A stretch of 33,009 nucleotides of DNA from Ruminococcus sp. (GCF_024692365.1 NZ_JAILMR010000031.1:1-33009), one strand, 5' to 3'; positions 23,976-31,501 are shown, counted from the first letter of the stretch. Translations and numbers: made by a program. Notes: generated by a model not told the origin, from the letters alone.

Positions 23976-24923
23976 TCATGCAAGCTCCGCAGGCTGATCG
24001 AACAGTGCGGTACTCAGGTAACGTTCTCCTGTATCGGGCAGAAGAACAACTATCCTTTTGCCCTTGTTTTCCTTGCGCTTTGCAAGCTGTATCGCTGCAA
24101 AAAGTGCCGCTCCCGAAGATATGCCCACCAGCAGACCTTCTGTCCTTGCTGCTGTTCTTGCAGTTTCGAGTGCTTCCTTGTTCTTGACCCTGAATATCTC
24201 ATCGATCACATCTCTGTCAAGTATATTCGGCACGAATCCTGCACCTATTCCCTGTATAGCGTGAGCTCCCGGGGCTTCACCCGAAAGTACCGATGAATCA
24301 TAGGGCTCAACTGCTATCACTTTCGTGTTCGGGTCATTTTCCTTTAATGCTTTGCCTGTTCCCGTGACAGTTCCGCCCGTACCTACACCTGCGATGAAGT
24401 AATCTGCCTTTCCGTCGGTATCCCTGATTATCTCCTGCGCAGTCGTTCTGTTGTGTACTTCGGGATTTGCAGGGTTATCAAACTGCTGTGGTATAAATGA
24501 ATCTTCTATCAGTGCGTTCAGTTCCTCTGCCTTTCTAATTGCACCTTTCATGCCATCGGCAGCGGGCGTGAGAACAACTTTTGCACCCAGCTGAGTTACA
24601 AGCTTTCTGCGTTCCACCGACATACTTTCGGGTATAGTGAGTATCACGTTATAACCCTTTACCGCACCCACGAACGCAAGACCAATGCCCGTATTTCCGC
24701 TTGTGGGCTCGATTATGGTCGAACCGGGTTTAAGAAGTCCCTTTTGCTCTGCGTCCTCTATCATTGCAAGTGCTATCCTGTCCTTTACACTCCCCAGCGG
24801 ATTGAAAAACTCCACCTTTGCGAGTATCTCGCCGTAAAGTTCTTCTTCTCCCGCGATACGGTTCAGCTTTACAAGAGGCGTATTGCCTATCAGCTCCGTT
24901 AAGTTTTCTGCGATCTTTGACAT
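23976..24923 (-). CDS. cysK: Cysteine synthase A (O-acetylserine sulfhydrylase)
   Basis: A PLP enzyme that makes cysteine from O-acetylserine and sulfide in the cytoplasm, 315 aa, normal length. The N terminus has [13 protein letters not shown], the PLP lysine is in NPLGSVKDR (about 46), the substrate loop is [10 protein letters not shown], the phosphate loop [12 protein letters not shown], and GISSGAAL is near the C terminus. The start is 6 bp downstream of the NifX-like gene and 16 bp separate its end from the NifK-like start. Placement inside the nitrogenase-like operon suggests that it captures sulfide, or another thiol, released by the reductase. Cystathionine beta-synthase is less likely because there is no extra C-terminal domain. 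Confidence 0.95.
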   Translation of the reverse strand: MSKIAENLTELIGNTPLVKLNRIAGEEELYGEILAKVEFFNPLGSVKDRIALAMIEDAEQKGLLKPGSTIIEPTSGNTGIGLAFVGAVKGYNVILTIPESMSVERRKLVTQLGAKVVLTPAADGMKGAIRKAEELNALIEDSFIPQQFDNPANPEVHNRTTAQEIIRDTDGKADYFIAGVGTGGTVTGTGKALKENDPNTKVIAVEPYDSSVLSGEAPGAHAIQGIGAGFVPNILDRDVIDEIFRVKNKEALETARTAARTEGLLVGISSGAALFAAIQLAKRKENKGKRIVVLLPDTGERYLSTALFDQPAELA

Positions 24924-24929
24924 ATTACT

Positions 24930-25280
24930 TCACCTTTCCTTACCTGTCCTTGATCTGTACTCTGCGATCTTGCTGATCACATATTGTGTATCATATCCGG
25001 ACATCTCAAAATATTTTTTCTTTTGAATTTCAAAGTATCTCTGTATCTTGCTGCCTATCCGAGCAGCGATAACATACTGACATTCTTCAACGATCGCCAA
25101 CCTTTCTTCTGCGCCGCTGTGATCTCCGCTGCAGCCTTCGGAACTTCCGAGATCCACGGTCTTTTCTATAACAGGTATGCCATCGTCTATCCTGTAAATA
25201 TCGAACCGTGAAGCCGACCCGAAATGCTGATCAACTTTCACGCCGTCCGCTGTTGCCACTGCGATACGATATTGACTCAT
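24930..25280 (-). CDS. NifX/NafY-like iron-molybdenum cofactor-binding domain protein (116 aa)
   Basis: A small single-domain protein of the dinitrogenase iron-molybdenum cofactor family (NifX, NafY, C-terminal part of NifB). The hallmark is VDQHFGSASRFDIYRID (about residues 17-33), and AERLAIVEECQYVIAARIG is the second conserved block. Such proteins bind Fe-S cofactor precursors or the cofactor and keep it for insertion. The ATG at 25280 follows AAGGAGAG; a longer reading would start inside that site. As first gene of the operon it supports the idea that the NifD/NifK-like proteins hold a complex metal cluster. Stand-alone members exist in many anaerobes without nitrogenase, so the link rests on the operon. 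Confidence 0.85.
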   Translation of the reverse strand: MSQYRIAVATADGVKVDQHFGSASRFDIYRIDDGIPVIEKTVDLGSSEGCSGDHSGAEERLAIVEECQYVIAARIGSKIQRYFEIQKKKYFEMSGYDTQYVISKIAEYRSRTGKER

Positions 25281-25313
25281 ATTTTTTACTCTCCTTATCA
25301 TATTTTTTTATAG

Positions 25314-25339
25314 CTATCGGTTTTACTTATAACCAATAG
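25314..25339. promoter_or_regulatory. Inverted repeat in the leader of the nitrogenase-like operon
   Basis: Arms CTATCGGTT (25314-25322) and AACCAATAG (25331-25339), 8 of 9 positions matching, 8-bp gap. It lies about 40 bp downstream of the -10 box and 34 bp before the start codon. It may be an operator or an RNA hairpin. It does not match a regulator site I can name. Confidence 0.45.
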
Positions 25340-25377
25340 ATTTGTTTTATAAGCTATGTTGTTCTTTATCGAAAATT

Positions 25378-25405
25378 ATTATATCATATAATTTGATTTC
25401 GTCAA
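25378..25405 (-). promoter_or_regulatory. Promoter of the seven-gene nitrogenase-like operon
   Basis: Read on the minus strand: TTGACG (25400-25405), 16-bp spacer, TATAAT (25378-25383). A degenerate copy of the GATAACGTTATC palindrome starts 11 bp upstream of the -35 box. Confidence 0.78.
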
Positions 25406-25416
25406 CGAAAATATAA

Positions 25417-25428
25417 GGAAACGTTATC
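25417..25428. promoter_or_regulatory. Degenerate GATAACGTTATC site
   Basis: GGAAACGTTATC, 10 of 12 positions. It is 11 bp from the -35 box, the same distance as the exact site before metN. Confidence 0.45.
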
Positions 25429-25561
25429 ATCGACATCTGTATATGAGAACTTGATCATCAAAATTAAAAGCATATTATTAGTAAATATTTGTAAAACTGT
25501 GAATTTTTACCATTTGACAAGCAGTACATTATCGCATCGGTATTTCCCGATTTGTTTTTAA

Positions 25562-25573
25562 GAGAACGTTATC
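25562..25573. promoter_or_regulatory. Near-exact GATAACGTTATC site
   Basis: GAGAACGTTATC, 11 of 12 positions, about 156 bp upstream of the -35 box of the nitrogenase-like operon. Confidence 0.45.
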
Positions 25574-25756
25574 CGGATGATTATCGCGGATATCAGTGTG
25601 TTTCAGATACTTTTCAATTCAAAAAAATATCGCGGCAAGGCTGTTAAAATGCTTTATCGCGATAATTCGTGTCATACTATCAGATTTGGATTGATTTTTA
25701 ATATATCTTGCAGAACTTTTTTAAAGAAAGTGTGCCGTTATATTTGTTCCGAAAAT

Positions 25757-25793
25757 AAAAAAAACACCGCAATGGGATATCCCAAATGCGGTG
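25757..25793 (-). terminator. Intrinsic terminator of the acetyltransferase-HD-tcdA operon
   Basis: On the minus strand, outer stem CACCGCA/TGCGGTG and inner stem TGGG/CCCA, followed by eight T. It begins 7 bp after the tcdA stop codon. Confidence 0.88.
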
Positions 25794-25800
25794 CATAATA

Positions 25801-26556
25801 TTATCCTTTGCAAATATCCTTTACTACCTCGCCCGCAATGATAAGCCCCACAACAGACGGCACAAAGGCTGTGCTCCCGGGGATATCGCGACGTTCGGTG
25901 CATTTGTGCTTTGCACCGGGCGGGCATATGCAGTGTGTTCTGCATGATATGGACATATCTTCAATGGGGCGAGTTGGCTTTTCTTCCGAGTAGACCACTT
26001 TCAGCTTTTTGACTTTACGCTTGCGGCACTCGATGCGCATGACTTTAGCCAGCGGGCAGACCTTAGTATCATAAATATCCGCCACCCGAAAGCCTGTAGG
26101 GGCGAGCTTGTTGCCTGCACCCATACTGCATATTATCGGGATATTCATGCTCTGCGCTTTCATCACAAGGGTCAGCTTTGCCGTCACCGTGTCCACTGCA
26201 TCGACTATGTAATCATACTCATCAAAAGGAAATTCATCTTCGTTCTCGGGCAGGAAAAAGCACTTGTGTATGCGCACATCTATATCGGGATTTATCTCCC
26301 TCATGCGCTCCTCCATGACTTCCGCTTTGTATTTGCCAACGGTCTTTCGGGTGGCTATAATCTGACGGTTGAGATTCGTCAGGCAAACCTTGTCATCATC
26401 GATAAGGTCGAACTTTCGCACACCGCTTCTTACCAGTGCCTCACAGACATATCCGCCCACACCGCCTATACCGAATACAGCTACCCTTGCATCGGCAAGC
26501 TTATCCATGCCGTCTCTGCCAAGAAGCAGCTGCGTCCTTGAAAACTGATCCAGCAT
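25801..26556 (-). CDS. tcdA: tRNA threonylcarbamoyladenosine dehydratase
   Basis: An E1-like enzyme that cyclises t6A-37 in tRNA to ct6A with ATP, 251 aa. The N terminus has FSRTQLLLGRDGM, the nucleotide loop is GIGGVGGYV (about 30-38), then IDDDKVCLTNLNRQI, YIVDAVDTVTAKL and SMGAGNKLAPTGF. FRVADIYDT and the C-terminal GSTAFVPSVVGLIIAGEVV are typical of TcdA/CsdL and distinguish it from MoeB/ThiF, as does the lack of two zinc CxxC pairs. The ribosome binding site overlaps the end of the HD gene (1-bp gap). It is the last gene of a four-gene housekeeping operon. Confidence 0.93.
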   Translation of the reverse strand: MLDQFSRTQLLLGRDGMDKLADARVAVFGIGGVGGYVCEALVRSGVRKFDLIDDDKVCLTNLNRQIIATRKTVGKYKAEVMEERMREINPDIDVRIHKCFFLPENEDEFPFDEYDYIVDAVDTVTAKLTLVMKAQSMNIPIICSMGAGNKLAPTGFRVADIYDTKVCPLAKVMRIECRKRKVKKLKVVYSEEKPTRPIEDMSISCRTHCICPPGAKHKCTERRDIPGSTAFVPSVVGLIIAGEVVKDICKG

Positions 26557-26557
26557 A

Positions 26558-27151
26558 TCAAAGCTCCTCTACCTGTTGATTTATCTCATCTTCAGTATCA
26601 GCCATAGCCTGCAAAGTCAGTGTCAGCAGTTTGTCAAGCTCCCAGCCCAGCTGATCTGCACCTCGCTCGATGACCTCTCTAGAACATCCTGCCGCAAAGC
26701 CCTTGCTCTTGTATTTCTTTTTCAGAGATTTCAGCTCCATATCCTTTGTGCTTTTTGAGGGGCGCATAAGTGCAGCCGCACCGATAAGACCTGTCAGCTC
26801 ATCAGCTGCAAAGAGAACTTTCTCCATTTCGTGTATCGGCTCCACATAGATAGTTACACCGCATCCCACGGTTATTCCGTATCCGTGAGAACATACCGCG
26901 TGTATGATATCATCGCTAACTCCGCCCTCACGCAGAAGTTCGGGGGCTTTTATGCAGTGCTCCTCGGGATATATTTCAAAATCGATATCATGCAGAAGCC
27001 CCACGATGCCCCAGTATTCGGCATCATCGCCGTAACCAAGCTCCTTAGCGTACCATTTCATAACAGCTTCAACAGTTATCGCGTGCTGCAAATGAAAGTG
27101 GTCTTTGTTGTATTCTCTCAGAAGTTCAAATGCTTCATCTCTTGTTATCAT
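26558..27151 (-). CDS. HD-domain hydrolase family protein
   Basis: A 197-residue protein of the HD superfamily, likely a metal-dependent phosphohydrolase. Metal ligand candidates are His in FHLQHAITVEAVMK (near 22), the HDID motif (about 54-57), His in CSHGYG, and Asp in FAADELTGLI. The C-terminal helices contain a Lys-rich SLKKKYKSKGFA stretch. Proteins like this are common beside tRNA or nucleotide genes in Clostridia, but the substrate is not known. It starts 20 bp after the GNAT gene and ends 1 bp before tcdA, so it is within the same operon. The ribosome binding site is weak (GGCAGG). Confidence 0.82.
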   Translation of the reverse strand: MITRDEAFELLREYNKDHFHLQHAITVEAVMKWYAKELGYGDDAEYWGIVGLLHDIDFEIYPEEHCIKAPELLREGGVSDDIIHAVCSHGYGITVGCGVTIYVEPIHEMEKVLFAADELTGLIGAAALMRPSKSTKDMELKSLKKKYKSKGFAAGCSREVIERGADQLGWELDKLLTLTLQAMADTEDEINQQVEEL

Positions 27152-27171
27152 AGTATTTACCTGCCTTTACA

Positions 27172-27747
27172 TTATATTTGTATCTCCTGATATTTTGTGA
27201 TCACGGGCAAATCCTCACCATGCTCCGATATTATCTTTTCAAGCCAGACCATATCATACCATCGCCCGAATTTATACCCGCATTTGTGAAATCTTCCCGC
27301 AAGTCTGTAACTCATATGCATATGAAAATCCATGCTGTTATTGTCGAGATATTCGTCCGCTTCATCGGCGGGAACACCTATGCAGGCATAAAGATTTGTT
27401 ATGCCCATGCTTTTGAGTACCCTTTCGAGTTCGGTATATAGAACTCTGCCAATACCCTGCTTATGATACGATCTATCTGTATATACAGTGACCTCCACCG
27501 AATAGTCATAAGCCGCCCTGTCCTTGAATACGCCTGCATAAGCATACCCAAGTATAGCTCCGTCTTTCTCGGCAGCTATATAGGGATATCTCAGAAGTGT
27601 TCTGTGTATCCGCTCTCTGAATTCTTCCAAAGATGGTACATCGTATTCAAAGGTTATGGCGGTGTTTTCCACATAATGCGAATATATATCCAGAAGCTGT
27701 GCTGCATCATCGGGGGTGACAGTACGAACAGTTATATCACCTTTCAT
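27172..27747 (-). CDS. GNAT acetyltransferase, phosphinothricin N-acetyltransferase-like
   Basis: A 191-residue acetyl-CoA-dependent N-acetyltransferase. The N terminus VRTVTPDDAAQLLDIYSHYV and the TAITFEYDVPSLEEF segment match the Pat/Bar subgroup. The acetyl-CoA loop is HKQGIGRVLY (Q/RxxGxG/A type). DMVWLEK near the C terminus is also typical of the subgroup. The natural substrate is unknown; members of the group acetylate amino acid analogues such as methionine sulfoximine, but resistance cannot be claimed here. The ATG at 27747 overlaps the end of the upstream GNAT gene by 11 bp, so translation is probably coupled. Confidence 0.85.
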   Translation of the reverse strand: MKGDITVRTVTPDDAAQLLDIYSHYVENTAITFEYDVPSLEEFRERIHRTLLRYPYIAAEKDGAILGYAYAGVFKDRAAYDYSVEVTVYTDRSYHKQGIGRVLYTELERVLKSMGITNLYACIGVPADEADEYLDNNSMDFHMHMSYRLAGRFHKCGYKFGRWYDMVWLEKIISEHGEDLPVITKYQEIQI

Positions 27748-28240
27748 CAAGATACATCTCCATATCGTAGTTTGTGATATTGCCCTTTACCGACTCAGAA
27801 ACGCCGCGGTTAGTGTACCCCAGACTTTCATAAAATCCTGTCAGCGCTTCCTTGCAGGTTAGGGATATATGCTTCTTGCCTGCTTTCTTGGCTGATGCTA
27901 CAAAGGTTTCCATAAGCTTATGTGCAACACCTGTATGTCTGAATTCGGGGTGTACCGCAAGCCCGTAGATAAGCAGATTCTCACCGCTTTCGTCAAAGCC
28001 GCCGCCCTGTTCGTAAAGGTCATCGGTGATATACGGCTTTTTTGAACAGCTTCCGTTTATCAGACCTATTATCCTGCCGTCAGCTTCTGCCTTGAAAAAC
28101 CACTGCGGAAATTCTCTTAGCCTGTATTCAAAAGCTTCTAATGATGCAGCCTTTTCGGGTGGAAATGAAATGACCTCTATCTCATGCAGCTGACTGACAT
28201 CTTCCGCACTAGCCTGCAATATCCTGATACTATCCGACAT
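27737..28240 (-). CDS. GNAT acetyltransferase
   Basis: A 167-residue N-acetyltransferase. It has the typical start IRILQASAEDVSQLHEIEVISFPPEKAAS cut here to its pattern, a middle GRIIGLING strand, LLIYGLAVHPEFRHTGVAHKLM with the acetyl-CoA loop (RHTGVA), and GFYESLGY near the end. This layout resembles the arylalkylamine/AANAT-like group. The ATG at 28240 follows GGGGAGG; a longer reading to 28306 would run through the promoter. It is the first gene of a four-gene operon with a second GNAT, an HD protein and TcdA. The substrate is unknown. Confidence 0.85.
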   Translation of the reverse strand: MSDSIRILQASAEDVSQLHEIEVISFPPEKAASLEAFEYRLREFPQWFFKAEADGRIIGLINGSCSKKPYITDDLYEQGGGFDESGENLLIYGLAVHPEFRHTGVAHKLMETFVASAKKAGKKHISLTCKEALTGFYESLGYTNRGVSESVKGNITNYDMEMYLDER

Positions 28241-28277
28241 ATGTGATACCTCCCCGAAGAAAAAATAATTTATATAT

Positions 28278-28306
28278 AATGTATCATCATTCTGTTGGTA
28301 TGTCAA
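28278..28306 (-). promoter_or_regulatory. Promoter of the acetyltransferase-HD-tcdA operon
   Basis: Read on the minus strand: TTGACA (28301-28306), 17-bp spacer, TACATT (28278-28283). An exact GATAACGTTATC lies 5 bp upstream of the -35 box. Confidence 0.8.
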
Positions 28307-28311
28307 GCCAC

Positions 28312-28323
28312 GATAACGTTATC
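28312..28323. promoter_or_regulatory. Palindrome GATAACGTTATC, copy 1
   Basis: Exact 12-bp palindrome, 5 bp from the minus-strand -35 box and 231 bp from the metN -35 box. Confidence 0.65.
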
Positions 28324-28397
28324 ACTCTTCAGCTGGTAAAAGTCCCGAAAATCTCCGATAAAACAATTGAAATACCTATATATCACGGTTTCACCAG

Positions 28398-28409
28398 GAT
28401 AACGTTATC
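28398..28409. promoter_or_regulatory. Palindrome GATAACGTTATC, copy 2
   Basis: Exact 12-bp palindrome in the middle of the divergent region. Confidence 0.65.
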
Positions 28410-28531
28410 ATACTTGAAATAGTATTTATATTACGGTAAAAAAAGCGGCAGATCAATGCCTTCGTTTTAACTTTTGTGTGAGGAATATTTAACAGTTTGT
28501 CAGCAAATTCGGCTTGCTCCTGTGTTTGGGT

Positions 28532-28543
28532 GATAACGTTATC
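28532..28543. promoter_or_regulatory. Palindrome GATAACGTTATC, copy 3
   Basis: Exact 12-bp palindrome, 11 bp upstream of the metN -35 box. Confidence 0.68.
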
Positions 28544-28554
28544 TCATTTAATGA

Positions 28555-28583
28555 TTGATAAAAGTACGAATATGTGTTATAAA
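28555..28583 (+). promoter_or_regulatory. Promoter of metNIQ
   Basis: TTGATA (28555-28560), 17-bp spacer, TATAAA (28578-28583), about 80 bp before the metN start. Confidence 0.7.
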
Positions 28584-28661
28584 TATATCCAATGAAACGA
28601 GTGAAAAGTTATAAAAACATTCTATAAGATGTTATAAGAAAAGGGGATAAGAAAAAGTATC

Positions 28662-29450
28662 ATGAGTTCATATATAAAAATAGAAGGACTATATAAGACT
28701 TTCAAAAATAAAAAGGAAGAAAACCAAGTCCTGAAGGGTATCGACCTTGATATCGAAAAAGGTGATATCTTCGGTATAGTCGGTTTTTCGGGAGCAGGAA
28801 AATCTACTCTCGTGAGATGCATAAACCGTCTTGAAGAACCCGACGGAGGAAAGATATTCATCGGTGATACCGAGATAACTTCACTGAATAAAAAGCAGCT
28901 CACCGAGCGCCGCAAAAAGATAGGCATGATATTTCAGCAGTTCAATCTTTTTGATTCGATGACGGTATTCCAGAATATAGCATATCCGCTGAAACTGCTG
29001 GGCACTTCAAAAAAGGACATCGAGATAAAAGTCGATAAGCTGTTGAAACTTGTTGGACTTTCGGATAAGAAAAATGCCTATCCCGGTTCACTCTCCGGCG
29101 GACAGAAACAGCGTGTGGGTATAGCAAGGGCACTCGCGAATGACCCCGATGTGCTTTTATCGGACGAAGCTACAAGCGCTCTCGACCCGGTATCAACTCT
29201 CTCAATACTAGACCTGCTGGAGCAAATAAACAAGGAACTGGGAGTCACAATAATAATGATAACCCACGAACTTGAAGCCGCAAAGCGGATATGCAACAGG
29301 GTGGCTGTTCTGGAAAGCGGCGTGATAACCGAAACAGGCAGTACAAAGGATATCTTCCTTGACCCGCAAAGCAACACAGGAAAGATATTCCTTGAAGTAT
29401 ACAAAGAGTTCAGACATGATAATTCATTTACAGGAGGTGAGGGAATTTGA
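28662..29450 (+). CDS. metN: Methionine-type ABC transporter ATPase, short form
   Basis: The ATPase of a MetNIQ importer for methionine or a related sulfur amino acid, 262 aa. Walker A is GFSGAGKST (about 41-49), then IGMIFQQFNLFDSMTVFQNIAYPL, signature LSGGQKQR, Walker B VLLSDEATSALDP and the switch His in MITHELEAA. These segments are typical of MetN. Most MetN proteins have about 340 residues with a C-terminal NIL/ACT domain that binds methionine and inhibits transport; that domain is absent here. The nearest ribosome binding site (AGGGG) is far from the ATG, so translation start strength may be low. The last 4 bp overlap metI. Confidence 0.9.
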   Translation: MSSYIKIEGLYKTFKNKKEENQVLKGIDLDIEKGDIFGIVGFSGAGKSTLVRCINRLEEPDGGKIFIGDTEITSLNKKQLTERRKKIGMIFQQFNLFDSMTVFQNIAYPLKLLGTSKKDIEIKVDKLLKLVGLSDKKNAYPGSLSGGQKQRVGIARALANDPDVLLSDEATSALDPVSTLSILDLLEQINKELGVTIIMITHELEAAKRICNRVAVLESGVITETGSTKDIFLDPQSNTGKIFLEVYKEFRHDNSFTGGEGI

Positions 29451-30157
29451 GTTTTTTGAAATTTCCTTTCTGGGACGTAGTAAAGCACGCATTCAGCAAA
29501 GAGGTCTGGGATGTTCTTCTCCCCGCGGTATGGGATACATTGTACATGGTAGCGTTTAGCGCAGTTATAACCCTTGTTTTAGGCGTACTGCTGGGGATAG
29601 CTCTTTCGGTCATAGCGAAAGACGGCGTAAGACCCGTACCTGTACTGAATGAAACAGCAGGCACGATAGTCAACTGTTTAAGATCACTGCCGCAGATGAT
29701 AATGATAATCATAACACTGCCGATCGCACGAATGTTACTGGGACAAAGCTACGGCGTAAATGCTTGTATAATCGCACTGGCGGCAAGCTGTATACCGATG
29801 TACGCAAGACTGGTACAGGGTGCATTTGTTGAGATACCAAAGGGCAAGATCGAAGCTGCAAAGGCAATGGGCAGCAGCTCGGCGGCGATAGTTTTCAAGG
29901 TCATGCTCCCCGAAGCGATACCCTCTATAATAAGAGGTTTCACGGTAGCACTGATAGGAATAATCTCCATGACTGCACTAGCAGGCAGTTTCGGTGCGGG
30001 CGGTATCGGAGATATCGCGGTGAGATTCGGATTCAACAGATTCTACCATGATATGCTGATAGCATCTGTGCTGGTACTTATTGTAATGGTGGAGATAGCC
30101 CAGATCTTCGGCGACCTTATATCAAACCTGATACTCAAAAAAAGACATCTTATTTAA
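29447..30157 (+). CDS. metI: Methionine-type ABC transporter permease
   Basis: A 236-residue permease with about five membrane segments. The coupling motif is in EAAKAMGSSSAAIVFKVMLPEAIPSI, quoted here in part, and SMTALAGSFGAGGIGDIA is typical of MetI. The start is TTG at 29447, overlapping the metN stop, with AGGAGGTGAG just upstream. Length is normal for the family (about 220). It works with MetN and MetQ in the cytoplasmic membrane. Confidence 0.93.
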   Translation: MSFLKFPFWDVVKHAFSKEVWDVLLPAVWDTLYMVAFSAVITLVLGVLLGIALSVIAKDGVRPVPVLNETAGTIVNCLRSLPQMIMIIITLPIARMLLGQSYGVNACIIALAASCIPMYARLVQGAFVEIPKGKIEAAKAMGSSSAAIVFKVMLPEAIPSIIRGFTVALIGIISMTALAGSFGAGGIGDIAVRFGFNRFYHDMLIASVLVLIVMVEIAQIFGDLISNLILKKRHLI

Positions 30158-30224
30158 ACAGTTACAGGCAAAAGCCTAACATAAAACAAAGGAAAAGTAA
30201 AATGAATTTTAGGAGGAAATTATT

Positions 30225-31082
30225 ATGAAAAACAACAGACTTTACACAGCAGCGATAGCAGCAGCAATTCTTTCGGCGGTTCTTACAGGCTGCGGCGGAA
30301 ATGCAAAGGCAGATTCACCCGAGAAAAAGACAAAAACAGTTGATGGCAAGGAACTCATTACGATAACAGCCCTTGCAGACCTTACTCCTCACAGCGAGAT
30401 TCTTGAATATGTTGAACCCAAGCTCAACGAAAAGGGCTACACTATCGATATAGTCAGCACAGCTTCCGATGCAACATGGAATGAGAAGACCCAGAACGGC
30501 GAAGTGGATTTCAACTTCAACCAGCACGAGCCCTATCTTAAAGAATGGAACGAGATAAACAACGGAACACTTGTAAATATCGGCGGTGTACACGTTGAGC
30601 CTATCGGTGCATATTCCGAGAAGTATTCTTCCGCCGATGAAGTTCCCGATGGTGCAACAGTTGTTCTGCCCGATGATGCCACAAACGAGTACAGAGCGCT
30701 TCGCATACTTGAACAGCAGGGCTGGATAAAGCTTGGCAATACCGAGAACGCCCGTGCAAGCGTTGCTGATATAGAAGAATACATCAAACCAATCGAGATA
30801 ACCGAGCTTGACAGCTATCAGATAAACGCACATATCAACGAATTCGATGTGTATATCAACAACACCAACAAGGTCATCGAAGCGGGTCTTGATGCAACAA
30901 AGTACCTGTTCCGCGAAGGCGAGGATTCACCTTATGCCAACATAATCGTCACAACCCCCGACAAGGCAGACGACCCCGGTCTGAAAGCACTGGTTGAGGT
31001 ACTCCAGTCCGAGGATACAGCGAAGTTCATTCTCGACAAGTATAACGGCGCGGTGATACCTGTTACTAAGGTTTCGGAGTAA
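30225..31082 (+). CDS. metQ: Methionine-binding lipoprotein (NlpA/MetQ family)
   Basis: A 285-residue solute receptor anchored by lipidation. The signal peptide ends in the lipobox LTGC (Cys about 23). The NlpA domain follows: ITALADLTPHSEILEYV, NFNQHEPYLKEWNE and GVHVEPIGAYSEKYSS are the classic MetQ blocks. An AGGAGG site precedes the ATG. The spacing to metI is 67 bp within the same operon. Ligand could be L- or D-methionine, or a methionine derivative; the family does not settle it. Confidence 0.94.
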   Translation: MKNNRLYTAAIAAAILSAVLTGCGGNAKADSPEKKTKTVDGKELITITALADLTPHSEILEYVEPKLNEKGYTIDIVSTASDATWNEKTQNGEVDFNFNQHEPYLKEWNEINNGTLVNIGGVHVEPIGAYSEKYSSADEVPDGATVVLPDDATNEYRALRILEQQGWIKLGNTENARASVADIEEYIKPIEITELDSYQINAHINEFDVYINNTNKVIEAGLDATKYLFREGEDSPYANIIVTTPDKADDPGLKALVEVLQSEDTAKFILDKYNGAVIPVTKVSE

Positions 31083-31501
31083 AATATCTGTAAAATACTT
31101 CGGAGCATTGCTATATCTGTATTTGTTTTGGGGACAGGTTTTATTGGCTTGCAATTTTCACCAATAGATCTCACTTGTGATAGTTTTTGAATGTGAAAAC
31201 AGAGTTGTTTCCTGTTCTTTTATCACCGAACCGGTGACCGTTTTCAGACGCTGCTGTTGCAGAAAGTGAAAATGTAGTTCTGCGGACATGAAAAACGCTG
31301 TGTGTATCTTTTCTTTTCCATGATAAGTTCCCGTGATCATCGCTTTGAAGTTTGATATAACTTTATGCATTACGCAAAAACAGCCACAGGAATAAACCGA
31401 TCCTGTGACTGTTTTTTGAATATCAGCAAACGCCAACCATTACTCGGTCCTTGCACAGGATCAGCTGATACGGAGGTTGCCATCATGCTTTGCAACTGAG
31501 A
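31083..31501. other. Intergenic region between metQ and the M23 gene
   Basis: About 420 bp between convergent genes. A weak hairpin (TCACCG/CGGTGA, 31223-31237, followed by CCGTTTT) may end metNIQ. A strong hairpin lies at 31380-31417. I see no credible gene; a 92-codon minus-strand frame at 31158-31436 runs through the strong hairpin. Confidence 0.6.
31380..31417. terminator. Bidirectional intrinsic terminator
   Basis: A 12-position stem (ACAGCCACAGGA/TCCTGTGACTGT, one mismatch) with A5 on the left and T5 on the right. It can serve both the metNIQ side and the M23 side. Confidence 0.85.

Larger units (their letters stand above)
25281..25800. other. Upstream region of the nitrogenase-like operon
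   Basis: About 520 bp, strongly AT-rich. It holds the leader repeat, the promoter, two palindrome-like sites and, at the right end, the terminator of the tcdA operon. A 73-codon plus-strand frame at 25577-25798 lacks a ribosome binding site and runs into the terminator, so I do not count it as a gene. The short string TATCGCG recurs three times between about 25580 and 25660. Confidence 0.6.
28241..28661. other. Divergent control region between the acetyltransferase operon and metNIQ
   Basis: About 420 bp without a gene. It holds a minus-strand promoter (28278-28306), a plus-strand promoter (28555-28583) and three exact copies of GATAACGTTATC. I see no SAM riboswitch or T-box in the sequence before metN. 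Confidence 0.75.

Noticed and set aside
25577-25798. Plus-strand frame of 73 codons upstream of the nitrogenase-like operon
   Set aside because: No ribosome binding site, AT-driven composition, and its 3' end is the terminator hairpin of the tcdA operon.
31158-31436. Minus-strand frame of 92 codons after metQ
   Set aside because: It passes through a strong terminator hairpin and has no start signals.
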